DNA of 26,993 nucleotides from an uncultured Candidatus Saccharibacteria bacterium (GCA_946480595.1 CAMLKC010000009.1:1-26993), one strand, 5' to 3'; shown: positions 7,102-15,454, numbered from the stretch's first letter. Notes: a model not told the origin generated them from the sequence alone. Translations and numbers: made by a program.

Positions 7102-7491
7102 CTAGCCCCTCCTTGCCTTACGTGGACGAACGCCACCGTGAGGTACGCCCGTTACGTCTTTAATACTATCAACAGAAATGTCAAAGTTGTTAAGCGCACG
7201 GATTGCGGTGTCGCGACCGAGGCCAACGCCTTTTACGAATACGTCAACGCCGTGCAGACCATAAGTCTTGGCGATTTCTGCGGCTTTTTCTGCGGCAACC
7301 TGGGCTGCATATGCAGTACCCTTCTTGCTACCACGGAAACCACAGGCACCGGCACTGCTGCTGGCGATAACGTTTCCTTTTTTGTCAGAGAACGTAATAA
7401 TCGTGTTATTAAACGTTGCCTGGATGTGCAGCTGACCAGAAGGAACTGATCGGCGCTGCTTCTTACGAGTCGAAGTTTTAGCATCTGCCAT
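7102..7491 (-). CDS. rpsK: 30S ribosomal protein S11
   Basis: The 129-residue uS11 has [28 protein letters not shown] and the conserved C-terminus [18 protein letters not shown]. It lines the mRNA exit channel near the anti-Shine-Dalgarno site. It lies between S13 and S4 in the usual order and carries a single Cys in GACGFRG. Confidence 0.98.
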   Translation of the reverse strand: MADAKTSTRKKQRRSVPSGQLHIQATFNNTIITFSDKKGNVIASSSAGACGFRGSKKGTAYAAQVAAEKAAEIAKTYGLHGVDVFVKGVGLGRDTAIRALNNFDISVDSIKDVTGVPHGGVRPRKARRG

Positions 7492-7506
7492 TTCTCATAT
7501 TCCTTT

Positions 7507-7893
7507 CTACGTCTTAGACGCTGCTTTTTTCTGTGTGCCACCAACGGCGATTGCTTTACCCTTACGAGTTCGTGCGTTCGTTCGGGTTCGTTGACCATGT
7601 ACAGGAAGACCTGATTTGTGACGAAGACCACGATATGCGTTGATGTCTTTCAGACGTTTAATGTTGTTGGTCACCAGACGCTGTAAGTCACCTTCGGTCG
7701 TGTAGTCGGCATCGACTATTTCGCGAATTCGTTGTTCTTCAGCCTCGGTGAGATCTTTCACCCGAGTGGTCGGCTCTACTTTAGCCGCCGCAAGGATGGT
7801 CGATGCGAAGTGTGGACCGATGCCGTAAATATACGTCAAAGCGATCTGCACTTGCTTTTCTGATGGGATAACAACCCCAGCAATTCGAGCCAT
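7507..7893 (-). CDS. rpsM: 30S ribosomal protein S13
   Basis: The 128-residue uS13 begins [26 protein letters not shown] and has the helix-hairpin-helix region. The basic tail includes [26 protein letters not shown], which contacts P-site tRNA and the A-site finger. The start lies 2 bases after the L36 stop. Confidence 0.98.
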   Translation of the reverse strand: MARIAGVVIPSEKQVQIALTYIYGIGPHFASTILAAAKVEPTTRVKDLTEAEEQRIREIVDADYTTEGDLQRLVTNNIKRLKDINAYRGLRHKSGLPVHGQRTRTNARTRKGKAIAVGGTQKKAASKT

Positions 7894-7895
7894 GC

Positions 7896-8012
7896 TTAAC
7901 CCTGCCTTTGCTTGTTCTTAGGTTTTTTCTTGTTGATGACACGCAAGCGCCCCTTACGGCGCACTAACTGGTCATCTGGACTGATTTTTTTAACACTCGC
8001 ACGAACTTTCAT
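7896..8012 (-). CDS. rpmJ: 50S ribosomal protein L36, zinc-free form
   Basis: This 38-codon gene reads [20 protein letters not shown] and ends [10 protein letters not shown]. The opening MKVRASVKK and closing KQRQG identify bL36. The Cys-x2-Cys and Cys-His ligands of the common zinc form are replaced (the CDKC-type position reads SPDD), so this is the zinc-independent type. It sits between infA and rpsM, its normal place, 39 bases after infA and 2 before rpsM. Confidence 0.95.
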   Translation of the reverse strand: MKVRASVKKISPDDQLVRRKGRLRVINKKKPKNKQRQG

Positions 8013-8051
8013 GAGCGCCTAAAACTCCAGTTTTCCGTTAAAATTAATGCT

Positions 8052-8309
8052 TTAAGCAGCTTGGCCGTAATCCGACCGCTTCTGCTCGTCCCTTAGGCGG
8101 AAGCTGATTCTGCCCTTCGTGAGATCGTAAGGGGTCAACTCAACTTCTACCCTATCGCCCGGCACCAGACGGATATAATGCTTGCGCATTTTGCCAGAGA
8201 TGTGGGCGATAATCGTATGGCCATTCTCAAGTTCGACCTTAAATTGAGTATTAGGCAGTGCTTCCACTACCTTTCCTTGCAACTTAATTACTTCCTTTTG
8301 ACTCGCCAT
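8052..8309 (-). CDS. infA: Translation initiation factor IF-1
   Basis: The 85-residue S1-like OB-fold protein binds the ribosomal A site during initiation. It begins [19 protein letters not shown], and [33 protein letters not shown] is the family core. A C-terminal tail beyond FRLRDE extends it past the usual 72 residues. The frame is open further upstream, to 8375, but the added residues are not IF-1-like and would overlap the promoter, so the start at 8309 is preferred. There is no Shine-Dalgarno sequence. The -10 box ends 15 bases before the ATG, so the leader is at most about 8-9 nucleotides. Confidence 0.97.
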   Translation of the reverse strand: MASQKEVIKLQGKVVEALPNTQFKVELENGHTIIAHISGKMRKHYIRLVPGDRVEVELTPYDLTKGRISFRLRDEQKRSDYGQAA

Positions 8310-8324
8310 AGATAACAGTAGTAG

Positions 8325-8353
8325 ATTATACAGTAAAATGTTATTGCCCGCAA
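8325..8353 (-). promoter_or_regulatory. Promoter of infA and the alpha operon
   Basis: TTGCGG (8348-8353), a 17-base spacer and a perfect TATAAT (8325-8330) read toward infA. It gives infA and the downstream L36-S13-S11-S4-rpoA genes their own transcription start inside the long block. Confidence 0.85.
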
Positions 8354-8367
8354 GCGTTTTCCAAGAT

Positions 8368-8390
8368 TTCCGCAATTAACCTTTGCGGAA
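8368..8390. repeat. 8-base inverted repeat upstream of infA
   Basis: TTCCGCAA (8368-8375) and TTGCGGAA (8383-8390) flank a seven-base spacer, just upstream of the proximal infA -35 box and downstream of the distal promoter. It could be an operator or a small hairpin in the longer transcript. No T-run follows. Confidence 0.6.
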
Positions 8391-8407
8391 GTAAAATTGA
8401 TACTCCT

Positions 8408-8435
8408 ATTGTACCGCACCTGGGACAGGAGTCAA
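8408..8435 (-). promoter_or_regulatory. Second, distal candidate promoter for infA
   Basis: TTGACT (8430-8435), 16 bases and TACAAT (8408-8413) lie at the end of the sortase gene and read toward infA, about 100 bases before its start. A transcript from here would carry the inverted repeat at 8368-8390. Confidence 0.55.
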
Positions 8436-8441
8436 CCAGTG

Positions 8442-9098
8442 TCACGCGCGAACGGCAAAAACTAATACGCGGTGATCGTAAGTCTTCTTCTGTTCGTCGT
8501 AAAACCCGCCGCACGTAATAAGGTTCAGTCCTTCTTTGCCCTCTTGGACAGAACGAAGCATCTTTGACATGTCGACGTCTTTTAATGGTACGTTATCGAC
8601 TTTGGCAACGGTATAGGTAAACTTCTGGCCGTCACCGCGCTCTAGTTCGATGGTGTCGCCACTAGCGAGAGAGCCTAAATGATAAAAAATACCTGGTGAG
8701 TTCAGTGCGTCGTTCACGTGTCCATCAATCAGCAGCGCACCGTGGCCCGCTCCTGGCAGCGTACTTTGGTTATACCACCCGGTGTCCCACGCGCTTGTCG
8801 GCGCCGCCATGGTGCCGTCTGGTGCGCCCACAGGTATGACAATGGCATCGATACCCAATTTTTTAATAATGAGCTTGCGGGGATGTGATGCCGGCACCGT
8901 GTAGGCTGCTTTTTGCTGGGGAGTTTTCTTTTTTACACTGGCCTTAGCAACGGAAGACGGTGCTTGGACAGCGGCCTTTTTTGTAGCCAGCGAAGAATAT
9001 AACAAAAAACTACCCGCACCAACCAGGCATGCACCAAGCAGGACGAGTAGTGTTTTTGTGATAAAGGTTCGTTTTTTATTTTTAGACGGCATATTCAT
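8442..9098 (-). CDS. Sortase, class E/F-like
   Basis: The 218-residue protein has a basic N-terminus, one membrane segment (about 13-35), an Ala/Lys-rich linker, then a sortase domain. The catalytic triad is visible as His127 in LIDGHVN, Cys196 in LITCGG and Arg210 in YDHRVLVFA. Sortases cut a C-terminal sorting signal and attach surface proteins to the cell wall or build pili. Class is judged from the short single-domain layout and is not certain. It lies 22 bases after secY, where adk and map usually stand. An extended -10 (TGC-TATACT, 9104-9112) ends 5 bases before the ATG. An internal ATG at 9092 is an alternative start. No substrate protein is visible in the window. Confidence 0.92.
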   Translation of the reverse strand: MNMPSKNKKRTFITKTLLVLLGACLVGAGSFLLYSSLATKKAAVQAPSSVAKASVKKKTPQQKAAYTVPASHPRKLIIKKLGIDAIVIPVGAPDGTMAAPTSAWDTGWYNQSTLPGAGHGALLIDGHVNDALNSPGIFYHLGSLASGDTIELERGDGQKFTYTVAKVDNVPLKDVDMSKMLRSVQEGKEGLNLITCGGFYDEQKKTYDHRVLVFAVRA

Positions 9099-9103
9099 CG
9101 TCT

Positions 9104-9112
9104 AGTATAGCA
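9104..9112 (-). promoter_or_regulatory. Extended -10 promoter of the sortase gene
   Basis: TG-C-TATACT (TATACT at 9104-9109) lies in the 22-base gap after secY. It ends 5 bases before the first ATG, so transcription would start at or inside that codon. No convincing -35 is seen, which is common for extended -10 promoters. Confidence 0.5.
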
Positions 9113-9120
9113 AACGGTGG

Positions 9121-10524
9121 CTATGCGTAGTCGTCGTAGGTGACCATAAGCGCACGCGAGTTGATCTGGCGCAGTGACTCAAGACCTACCGATACAACAA
9201 TCAAGAGTCCCGTACCGCCAATGGCGAGGTTGGATGCATTGACACCAAGCTGCGCAAAGATGTATTCAGCACCAAACGGCATGACCGCAATAACACCGAG
9301 CGCGATCGAACCGAAAAGAATCAAGCGGTTAACCGTGCGGGAAAGGTACTTTTCAGTCTGAATGCCCGGGCGGACGCCTTCGATAAACCCACCCTGTTTT
9401 TGCAGGTTTTCAGCAATTTCGTTGGCGTTAAATACGATGCCGGTGTAAAAGTACGTGAATATGATAACCAGAACGAAGTAACTGATTGGGTAGATGAAAC
9501 TAGTAGCCGTTGTGAATGAACCGCCCTGAGGTGCCTGGAACCACGTGATGAGGTTATTGGCGAGGTCAAGGTATTGCGGGTTGCCAGTCGCCTTGATGAC
9601 CTGACCGACAAATGCTGGCAGCGACAGGAACGCCACGGCGAAGATCACTGGGATCACACCTGCAGCAATCAGCTTAACTGGGAGCAGGCTCTTGATGCCA
9701 CCATAGCTACTATTTCCCTGCACACGCTTAGCATAGTTGATGGTAATAACCCGCTGGGCTTCGTTGATCTTTACCAGCAGGTATAACACCGCGAGCGACG
9801 CGGCACTTATGGCCAGCACCACCCAGAACGCCACGGGGTTCACTGGCACGTTAAACCATCCGAAGACACTCAGGCTGCCGTTGGTTGTGTCGACGAGCGA
9901 TGAACCGATGGTAGTAAGTGTGCTCGGCAGCTGACTGATAATACCGGCAAAGATAACCAGGCTGATACCGTTACCGATACCTTGTTCGGTAATAAGCTCA
10001 CCAAACCACATCAGGAGGACTGAACCGGCGGTCATCGCCGTGACGGCAACAATCCATTCTATAGGGGTTGTGTCGGCCAAAGCTGTGGAGTTTCCAGCCA
10101 GCACTGTCTGACGAAGAATGTAAATGAATGCGATCGACTGTACGATTGCCAGCGGAATAGATATCATACGCGTCCACTGGTTGATCTTACGCCGACCAGA
10201 TTCACCGTCTTTATGCAGCTCTTCGATACTCGGTACAGCTTTCGTGAGTAGCTGCGTAATAATAGAGGCCGTAATGAACGGACTCATTCCTACAAGGACA
10301 ATCGAGAAGCTGGCCAGCGCACCGCCTGAGAGCAGGTTAAGAAAACCGCCAAAGTCGCTGCCGCTAACGACGCTACTGATAACCTCTTTAAGTTGCGTCG
10401 GTTCCGCCAGTGGCACTGGAATATGCGCCAAAAATCGGTACGCGACAATAATACCAAGGACAATAAACAGACGTTTCTGCATATCCTTGTTTTTAAATGA
10501 TCGGAAAATGGTTTTCCAGTTCAT
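9121..10524 (-). CDS. secY: Protein translocase channel subunit SecY
   Basis: The 467-residue integral membrane protein forms the SecYEG channel for export and membrane insertion. About ten hydrophobic segments alternate with charged loops. LSGGALASFSIVLVGMSPFITASIITQLL, the GELITEQGIGNGISLVIFAG segment and the basic loop NYAKRVQGNSSYGG match the family. It follows L15 as in most bacteria, but after a 99-base gap with its own promoter and hairpin, and a sortase gene follows. The length is slightly greater than E. coli SecY (443). Confidence 0.98.
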   Translation of the reverse strand: MNWKTIFRSFKNKDMQKRLFIVLGIIVAYRFLAHIPVPLAEPTQLKEVISSVVSGSDFGGFLNLLSGGALASFSIVLVGMSPFITASIITQLLTKAVPSIEELHKDGESGRRKINQWTRMISIPLAIVQSIAFIYILRQTVLAGNSTALADTTPIEWIVAVTAMTAGSVLLMWFGELITEQGIGNGISLVIFAGIISQLPSTLTTIGSSLVDTTNGSLSVFGWFNVPVNPVAFWVVLAISAASLAVLYLLVKINEAQRVITINYAKRVQGNSSYGGIKSLLPVKLIAAGVIPVIFAVAFLSLPAFVGQVIKATGNPQYLDLANNLITWFQAPQGGSFTTATSFIYPISYFVLVIIFTYFYTGIVFNANEIAENLQKQGGFIEGVRPGIQTEKYLSRTVNRLILFGSIALGVIAVMPFGAEYIFAQLGVNASNLAIGGTGLLIVVSVGLESLRQINSRALMVTYDDYA

Positions 10525-10574
10525 GTGAATGTATGTTCCCCTTCTAACAAATGGTCGTTGCCGTTACTACTCCA

Positions 10575-10602
10575 CGGAGTACACTATACCTAGTATACTC
10601 CG
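10575..10602. repeat. 10-base inverted repeat in the rplO-secY gap
   Basis: CGGAGTACAC (10575-10584) and GTATACTCCG (10593-10602) match at 9 of 10 positions around an 8-base centre. It covers the candidate -10 box of the secY promoter. The read-through transcript could fold it into a hairpin with one G-U pair. No T-run follows, so it is more likely an operator or processing/attenuation hairpin than a terminator. Confidence 0.65.
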
Positions 10603-10618
10603 AAAAGTGTAGCCGCAA
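10592..10618 (-). promoter_or_regulatory. Candidate secY promoter
   Basis: TTGCGG (10613-10618), a short 15-base spacer and TATACT (10592-10597) read toward secY. The same TTGCGG serves as -35 at infA. The -10 box lies inside the inverted repeat at 10575-10602, which could couple it to a regulator. Confidence 0.5.
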
Positions 10619-10623
10619 AGAGA

Positions 10624-11103
10624 CTATTTGTCTTCTTTCTCTGCTTCTTTTTCACTCTTTTTGAGAGGTGTTGGTACAGCTTCGAACGTACCGCCAGCCT
10701 TCTCGATGGCTGCTTTTACGCTTGCGCTAGCGCCCTGAACACGAAGAGTTACCTTCTCGTTCAGTTCACCACGGGCAATAATTTTTACCGTGTGGAATGG
10801 CGTTGCGACAAGACCAGCTTCAAACAACGCAAAGTTGTCGACAGTCTTACCTGCAAAAGCGTTCAAGTGGTCAAGATAGACGACCTGAGCTGGTGTCCTA
10901 AGGCTCTTGAAACCGCGAGCTTTAGGGATAGCTTGCACGAGTGCGCGCTGACCACCCTGGAACATTGCACCAAGTTTTTTACCGGTACGTGAGCCCTGAC
11001 CTTTGGTACCACGACCAGCAGTCTTACCCTGGCCGGCAGCGATACCGCGGCCGACGCGTTTGCGGCTTTTGTGAGTACTGACTTGGAGTTCGTTGTATTT
11101 CAT
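10624..11103 (-). CDS. rplO: 50S ribosomal protein L15
   Basis: The 159-residue uL15 has the basic, glycine-rich N-terminus (SRKRVGRGIAAGQGKTAGRGTKGQGSR, then FQGGQRAL) that threads into the 50S core, and ends in a Lys/Glu tail. Its ATG overlaps the S5 stop by one base. The rpmD (L30) gene that usually lies between S5 and L15 is missing. Confidence 0.98.
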   Translation of the reverse strand: MKYNELQVSTHKSRKRVGRGIAAGQGKTAGRGTKGQGSRTGKKLGAMFQGGQRALVQAIPKARGFKSLRTPAQVVYLDHLNAFAGKTVDNFALFEAGLVATPFHTVKIIARGELNEKVTLRVQGASASVKAAIEKAGGTFEAVPTPLKKSEKEAEKEDK

Positions 11104-11654
11104 TACTTGTCCTCCTCTTTCTCAGCCTTCTTCTTTGGAGCGTTTAGCCACTGGTCACGAGGAACCATGGTCTTTAGCGCTTCGATAGTTGCGTAAGCAA
11201 TGTTTACCTTGTTGGTAGAACCGAGGCTCTTTGAAAGCATGTTACGGATACCAGTCACACCGATAATCGAGCGGACAACACCGCCGGCGATAATACCGGT
11301 ACCAGGAGCAGCAGGCTTAATTAGTACCTGCGCGCCAGAGAACTTCACCTCAGCGTCGTGCGGAATCGTGTCGTTCTTGATTGGAATGGTAATCATGTTC
11401 TTTTTAGCGACATCCGTAGCTTTGGCGATAGCTGCCTGTACGTCTGCGCCCTTAGAAACACCGACACCAACTTTGTTCTTGCGGTCACCCACAACAACCA
11501 GTGCTTTAAAGCGGAAACGGCGTCCACCCTTTACCACACGGGCAACACGGTCGATGTTGATAACGAGTTCTTCGAACTGCTTTGGCTCGGCTGGTGCCTG
11601 GTCGCGGCGCTGGCCACGAGGGGCACGAGTGTTAGTAGTAGCTTGTTCGGCCAT
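11103..11654 (-). CDS. rpsE: 30S ribosomal protein S5
   Basis: The 183-residue uS5 has the RNA-binding FEELVINIDRVARVVKGGRRFRFKALVVVGD segment and the C-terminal GTGIIAGGVVRSIIGVTGIRNMLSKSLGS core. It shapes the mRNA entry channel and influences decoding accuracy. The frame is open upstream into L18, but the start at 11654 (MAEQATTN), 1 base after the L18 stop, gives the right length and spacing. Confidence 0.98.
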   Translation of the reverse strand: MAEQATTNTRAPRGQRRDQAPAEPKQFEELVINIDRVARVVKGGRRFRFKALVVVGDRKNKVGVGVSKGADVQAAIAKATDVAKKNMITIPIKNDTIPHDAEVKFSGAQVLIKPAAPGTGIIAGGVVRSIIGVTGIRNMLSKSLGSTNKVNIAYATIEALKTMVPRDQWLNAPKKKAEKEEDK

Positions 11655-11655
11655 A

Positions 11656-12009
11656 TTAGAACTCCAAACCTTCCTTACGTGCAGCGTCTGCGAGAGCGGC
11701 GAGGCGGCCAGCGTACTGGCGACCATTGCGGTCAAATACGACTGCGTTAATCTTTGCCTTCTTGGCTTTCTTAGCAATTTCGGCGCCAACAAATGCGGCC
11801 TGCTCAGCGATTGAGCCGGTCTGCTTCGTGCCTACCGTGGTGCTAGCAGCAAGCGTGTGCTGTTTTACATCATCGATAATCTGTGCGCTAACGTGCTTGT
11901 TGCTGATAGTAACTGTCAGGCGTGGACGCTCAGCGGTACCAGTAACTTTGCTACGTACGCGGTTCTTGCGGAGACTCTTGTTGAGGAGTTTCTTAGCGAG
12001 GTTAGCCAT
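11656..12009 (-). CDS. rplR: 50S ribosomal protein L18
   Basis: The 117-residue uL18 binds 5S rRNA. The N-terminus (RKNRVRSKVTGTAERPRLTVTISNKHVSAQIIDD) and C-terminus (VVFDRNGRQYAGRLAALADAARKEGLEF) are characteristic. It lies 2 bases after L6 and 1 base before S5. Confidence 0.98.
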   Translation of the reverse strand: MANLAKKLLNKSLRKNRVRSKVTGTAERPRLTVTISNKHVSAQIIDDVKQHTLAASTTVGTKQTGSIAEQAAFVGAEIAKKAKKAKINAVVFDRNGRQYAGRLAALADAARKEGLEF

Positions 12010-12011
12010 GA

Positions 12012-12545
12012 TTACTTACCAGCCTTTCCTGCCTTGCGAAGGATAACTTCGTCGGCATATTTAATACCTTTACCCTTGTAAGGTTCAGGCTTTTTCAGCG
12101 AGCGGATTTCCGCTGCGACCTGACCTACGGCCTGCTTGTCGATACCGCTAACAGTGATTTCCATCTTGTTAGTAGTGATCGTCACGCCAGCAGGAGCTTC
12201 GTACTTGACTGGGTGGCTAAAGCCAAGCGCCATTTCAAGGACGTTGCCACTCATAGCGACGCGGAAACCAACACCGTTGACTTCCAGTTTCTTTTCAAAG
12301 CCCTTGGTAACACCATTAACGGCGTTGTTCAGGAGGGCGCGCTGCAAACCGTGCTGCGCTTTAGCGATGCGTTCGTCGTCCTTGCGGACAACGATAGCCT
12401 TGTTGTCTTCGAGTGAGACAGTAACGTCGCTCAGGTGTGGCACAGTCAGTTCGCCCTTAGGACCTTTGACTGAGATGACATCTGAATCGATCGTGATTGT
12501 CACACCGGCGGGTACCTCAATTGGTAGTTTTCCGATTCGACTCAT
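12012..12545 (-). CDS. rplF: 50S ribosomal protein L6
   Basis: The 177-residue uL6 has two related domains, starting MSRIGKLPIEVPAGVTITID and ending with KPEPYKGKGIKYADEVILRKAGKAGK, the segment near the sarcin-ricin loop. It follows S8 by 29 bases in the standard spc order. Confidence 0.98.
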   Translation of the reverse strand: MSRIGKLPIEVPAGVTITIDSDVISVKGPKGELTVPHLSDVTVSLEDNKAIVVRKDDERIAKAQHGLQRALLNNAVNGVTKGFEKKLEVNGVGFRVAMSGNVLEMALGFSHPVKYEAPAGVTITTNKMEITVSGIDKQAVGQVAAEIRSLKKPEPYKGKGIKYADEVILRKAGKAGK

Positions 12546-12574
12546 AACTCTTCCTTATCTTTTATTACTTTGGA

Positions 12575-12976
12575 TTAGTATACCTTAAGCAGTAGTTCAC
12601 CACCAAGGCGTGCCTTGGCAGCTTCCTGGCCGGTAATAACGCCCTTGCTCGTGCTAATAAGTACGAGGCCACGGCCGCTTTTTACCTTAGGAATTTCGCC
12701 TGCACCAACGTAAACGCGGCGGCCAGGCTTGCTTAGGCGGGTCAGCTCGTTGATCGGGCTGTTCTCACCTGGTTTATGAATGGTAATAACCAGCGTGTCG
12801 CGTGGCTTACCGGCTTCTACCTTAACGTCTGCAAGGTAGCGGTTTTTCTTTAGTTGTTCAGCGACAACCTTCTTGATTTTGCTTGAAGGCACGCGAACTT
12901 CGTTCTTGCCAACCATAGCCGCGTTACGAATGCGGGTAAGAAGGTCGGCGATTGGGTCAGTTGATTGTAAAGACAT
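12575..12976 (-). CDS. rpsH: 30S ribosomal protein S8
   Basis: The 133-residue uS8 starts DPIADLLTRIRNAAMVGKNEVRVPSSKIK and ends with SKGVITGQEAAKARLGGELLLKVY, the helix-21 binding core. S8 represses the spc operon in E. coli; I could not identify an S8-like site by eye. It is 18 bases after S14. Confidence 0.98.
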   Translation of the reverse strand: MSLQSTDPIADLLTRIRNAAMVGKNEVRVPSSKIKKVVAEQLKKNRYLADVKVEAGKPRDTLVITIHKPGENSPINELTRLSKPGRRVYVGAGEIPKVKSGRGLVLISTSKGVITGQEAAKARLGGELLLKVY

Positions 12977-12994
12977 ATCTTATTCCTTTCCTTC

Positions 12995-13264
12995 TTACCA
13001 ACTACTCTTAGTCACACCAGGGATTTCACCCTTTGATGCTTTTTCGCGGAAGTTAATACGGTTCAGGCCGAAACGGCGCATGTAACCGCGTGGGCGACCA
13101 CTCAAAAAGTCACGGTTTTTCCAACGGGTTGGGCTGCTGTTCTTTGGAAGTGCGGCGAGACCTTCGAGGTCACCGAGTTCTTTTAGTTCAGCACGCTTGG
13201 CAGCATATTTTACGATCAGCTTTTTGCGCTTTTCGTCGCGAGCGATCATTGATTTCTTAGCCAT
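12995..13264 (-). CDS. rpsN: 30S ribosomal protein S14, zinc-free form
   Basis: The 89-residue uS14 ([28 protein letters not shown]) ends [22 protein letters not shown]. It is the longer type without the Cys-x2-Cys pairs of the zinc-binding short form. It overlaps the L5 stop by one base. Together with zinc-free L36 this suggests a low zinc demand for ribosomes. Confidence 0.97.
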   Translation of the reverse strand: MAKKSMIARDEKRKKLIVKYAAKRAELKELGDLEGLAALPKNSSPTRWKNRDFLSGRPRGYMRRFGLNRINFREKASKGEIPGVTKSSW

Positions 13265-13845
13265 TAACGGTTGCCTCCTTCTTTCTCAAACGGTACGCCG
13301 AATTTCTCTAGTAGTGCGCGTGAATGTGCTGCGGATTCGTTCTTAATAGCAAACGTGATCTGCAGACCGTGCAGTACCTGGGTTTCTTCGAACGTCAGCT
13401 CTGGGAAGACAGACTGCTCAACAACACCGAGGTTGTAGTTGCCGCCTTTGTCAAACTTGGCGCCGACGCCGTGAAAGTCACGGACGCGAGGCAAAGCGAC
13501 GTTAACGAGGCGGTCGAGGAACTCGTACATACGGGCACCACGAAGCGTGACGCTGATACCGACGCGGTTCATGCCGGCACGGATCTTGAAACCTGCAATA
13601 GACTTCTTAGCCATGCGGTCGACAGGAGCCTGACCAGTAATTTTAGTGAGCGTGTTGCGGACAATTTCAGTGTGACGCTTGTCATCTTTGTTTTTGCCGA
13701 TACCGACGCTTACAACAATCTTCTCGAGCTTTGGTACTTGGTGTACGTTATCGAGGTTCAATTCGGCTTGCAGTTCTTTGACGTATTGGTCTTTGTACAA
13801 AGCTTTCAAGCGAGGAGCAGCGGCAGTAGTGGTAGTTTTAGCCAT
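13264..13845 (-). CDS. rplE: 50S ribosomal protein L5
   Basis: The 193-residue uL5 binds 5S rRNA and contacts P-site t[53 protein letters not shown] and the [14 protein letters not shown] segment are conserved. A short alanine/threonine-rich N-terminal extension is present. The start overlaps the L24 stop. Confidence 0.98.
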   Translation of the reverse strand: MAKTTTTAAAPRLKALYKDQYVKELQAELNLDNVHQVPKLEKIVVSVGIGKNKDDKRHTEIVRNTLTKITGQAPVDRMAKKSIAGFKIRAGMNRVGISVTLRGARMYEFLDRLVNVALPRVRDFHGVGAKFDKGGNYNLGVVEQSVFPELTFEETQVLHGLQITFAIKNESAAHSRALLEKFGVPFEKEGGNR

Positions 13846-14168
13846 TACTTGATCTCCTTATTTTTAGCCTGGCGGGCAAGACGAACCTTGGCGCCGTCAG
13901 CGTTCTTTACGTAGCCGATACGGCTCGTTTTGCTGGTTTTCTCGTCTACGACAAGCGCGAGCTTGTGCAGAGGAGTCGCCACGTGGATGTCTTTGCTGCC
14001 ACCACGTGGGTTGAGCTGACTAGCCTTAACGTGACGGTGTTTTGCACCAACACCTTCGATGAGAGCGGCGTTCTTTTTTGCAAGAACAGCCAGCACCTTA
14101 CCAGTTACACCTTTGTTTTCGCCAGAAATAATCTTTACGACGTCATCTTTTTTAATACGCTGAGCCAT
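13845..14168 (-). CDS. rplX: 50S ribosomal protein L24
   Basis: The 107-residue uL24, an early 50S assembly protein, has the KOW motif at IKKDDVVKIISGENKGVTGKVLAVLAKKNAALIEGV, then HVKASQLNPRGGSKDIHVATPLHKLALV. It is 1 base after L14 and overlaps L5. Confidence 0.98.
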   Translation of the reverse strand: MAQRIKKDDVVKIISGENKGVTGKVLAVLAKKNAALIEGVGAKHRHVKASQLNPRGGSKDIHVATPLHKLALVVDEKTSKTSRIGYVKNADGAKVRLARQAKNKEIK

Positions 14169-14169
14169 A

Positions 14170-14538
14170 TTAGAGTACCTCCGGTGCTAGGCTGATGATC
14201 TTGGCGTAGCCCATGTCGCGGAGTTCACGAGGGACGGGGCCGAAGACACGAGTAGCCTTAGGGGTTTTGTCGTCGTTGATGATAACGGCTGCGTTATCAT
14301 CGAAAGCAATAGTACTGCCGTCGGCACGCTGGATTTGATCGCGCGTACGGACAACAACTGCCTTAACGACTGATTTTTTCTTTACGTTACCGGTAGGGCT
14401 TGCCTGCTTGACGCTGGCGACGATAATGTCACCCACGCGAGCGTAGCGGCGTCCCGTACCACCGAGAACGCGGATACAAAGGAGTTCCTTTGCGCCCGAG
14501 TTGTCGGTTACTTTAAGACGAGATTCTTGCTGGATCAT
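14170..14538 (-). CDS. rplN: 50S ribosomal protein L14
   Basis: The 122-residue uL14 starts [27 protein letters not shown] and ends [24 protein letters not shown]. It lies at the subunit interface. Its start overlaps the S17 stop. Confidence 0.98.
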   Translation of the reverse strand: MIQQESRLKVTDNSGAKELLCIRVLGGTGRRYARVGDIIVASVKQASPTGNVKKKSVVKAVVVRTRDQIQRADGSTIAFDDNAAVIINDDKTPKATRVFGPVPRELRDMGYAKIISLAPEVL

Positions 14539-14816
14539 TATGCACTCACCTCGTCGTCTTTGAGTTCGATCGAACCGCGAGATTTCTCTTCGATGTTCGC
14601 GAGCTTAAAGCTCTTTGATTTTGAAACCGGACGGGTTTCAACGATTTGCACCTTGTCACCAACGTGTGCTTCGTTGTTTTCGTCGTGTGCGGCGTACTTG
14701 CGGTTCACAGTGTACTGCTTACCATAAATAGGATGCGTTTCACGACTAGTTACAGTGACGGTGATGGTTTTATCGTTGACATCCGACGTCACGATACCGG
14801 TCAATGTCTTGGCCAT
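14538..14816 (-). CDS. rpsQ: 30S ribosomal protein S17
   Basis: The 92-residue uS17 has the OB-fold core ([42 protein letters not shown]) and the [23 protein letters not shown] segment. An acidic tail follows. It lies 1 base after L29 and overlaps L14. Confidence 0.97.
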   Translation of the reverse strand: MAKTLTGIVTSDVNDKTITVTVTSRETHPIYGKQYTVNRKYAAHDENNEAHVGDKVQIVETRPVSKSKSFKLANIEEKSRGSIELKDDEVSA

Positions 14817-14817
14817 A

Positions 14818-15036
14818 TTATTTACTCTCCTTTTCGCTGATCTCGGCTGCTCGGATAGCAGTGAGAAGTCGTGCGATTTCTTTCTTGGTACTGGTCAGTA
14901 CGCGTGGGTTTGCAAGCTCACCTGCAGCGTGACCACGGCGTGCTGCAAGAAGGTCAGTTCGCTTTGCGGCGAGTTCTTCTTTTAGCTGCTCGATAGTCTT
15001 TACTTCAGTAGCCTTGGTAGTCTTCTTGTCAGCCAT
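14818..15036 (-). CDS. rpmC: 50S ribosomal protein L29
   Basis: The 72-residue uL29 is a two-helix protein near the nascent peptide exit. [46 protein letters not shown] is the family core, with a Lys/Thr-rich extension at the N-terminus. The start overlaps the L16 stop. Confidence 0.96.
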   Translation of the reverse strand: MADKKTTKATEVKTIEQLKEELAAKRTDLLAARRGHAAGELANPRVLTSTKKEIARLLTAIRAAEISEKESK

Positions 15037-15449
15037 TATGCCTGCTCCCTCATGATGAACTTGGTCTTCACTGGAAGCTTGTGGGCTGCAAGACGCATTG
15101 CTTCGCGTGCTACTTCTTCTTCAACACCCTTCATTTCAAAGAGGACGGTGCCAGATTTTACCTTGGCGACGAAGAATTCGGGGTTACCTTTACCGCTACC
15201 CATCTTCACGTCCTGCGGCTTGCGGGTACGTGGAGTGTGTGGGAAGATGCGGATCCAGATTTTACCACCACGCTTGATGTAGCGGGTCATTGCCTGACGT
15301 GCAGATTCGATCTGACGTGAGGTAATGTCGTTGTTGGTCTGTGATTGCAAAGCGTAGTCACCAAAAGCGATGTAGTGACCGCGGGTCGCATTGCCTTCGT
15401 TGGTGCCTTTACGGACTTTTCGATACTTAGTTTTCTTTGGTAACAGCAT
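15036..15449 (-). CDS. rplP: 50S ribosomal protein L16
   Basis: The 137-residue uL16 starts [24 protein letters not shown] and has the [16 protein letters not shown] and [16 protein letters not shown] segments that organise the A-site tRNA region. It is 5 bases after S3. Confidence 0.98.
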   Translation of the reverse strand: MLLPKKTKYRKVRKGTNEGNATRGHYIAFGDYALQSQTNNDITSRQIESARQAMTRYIKRGGKIWIRIFPHTPRTRKPQDVKMGSGKGNPEFFVAKVKSGTVLFEMKGVEEEVAREAMRLAAHKLPVKTKFIMREQA

Positions 15450-15454
15450 ACCGA

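Noticed and set aside
8310..8375. N-terminally extended IF-1 starting at 8375
   Set aside because: The added 22 residues are not found in the family and would be encoded by the promoter region with its TATAAT.
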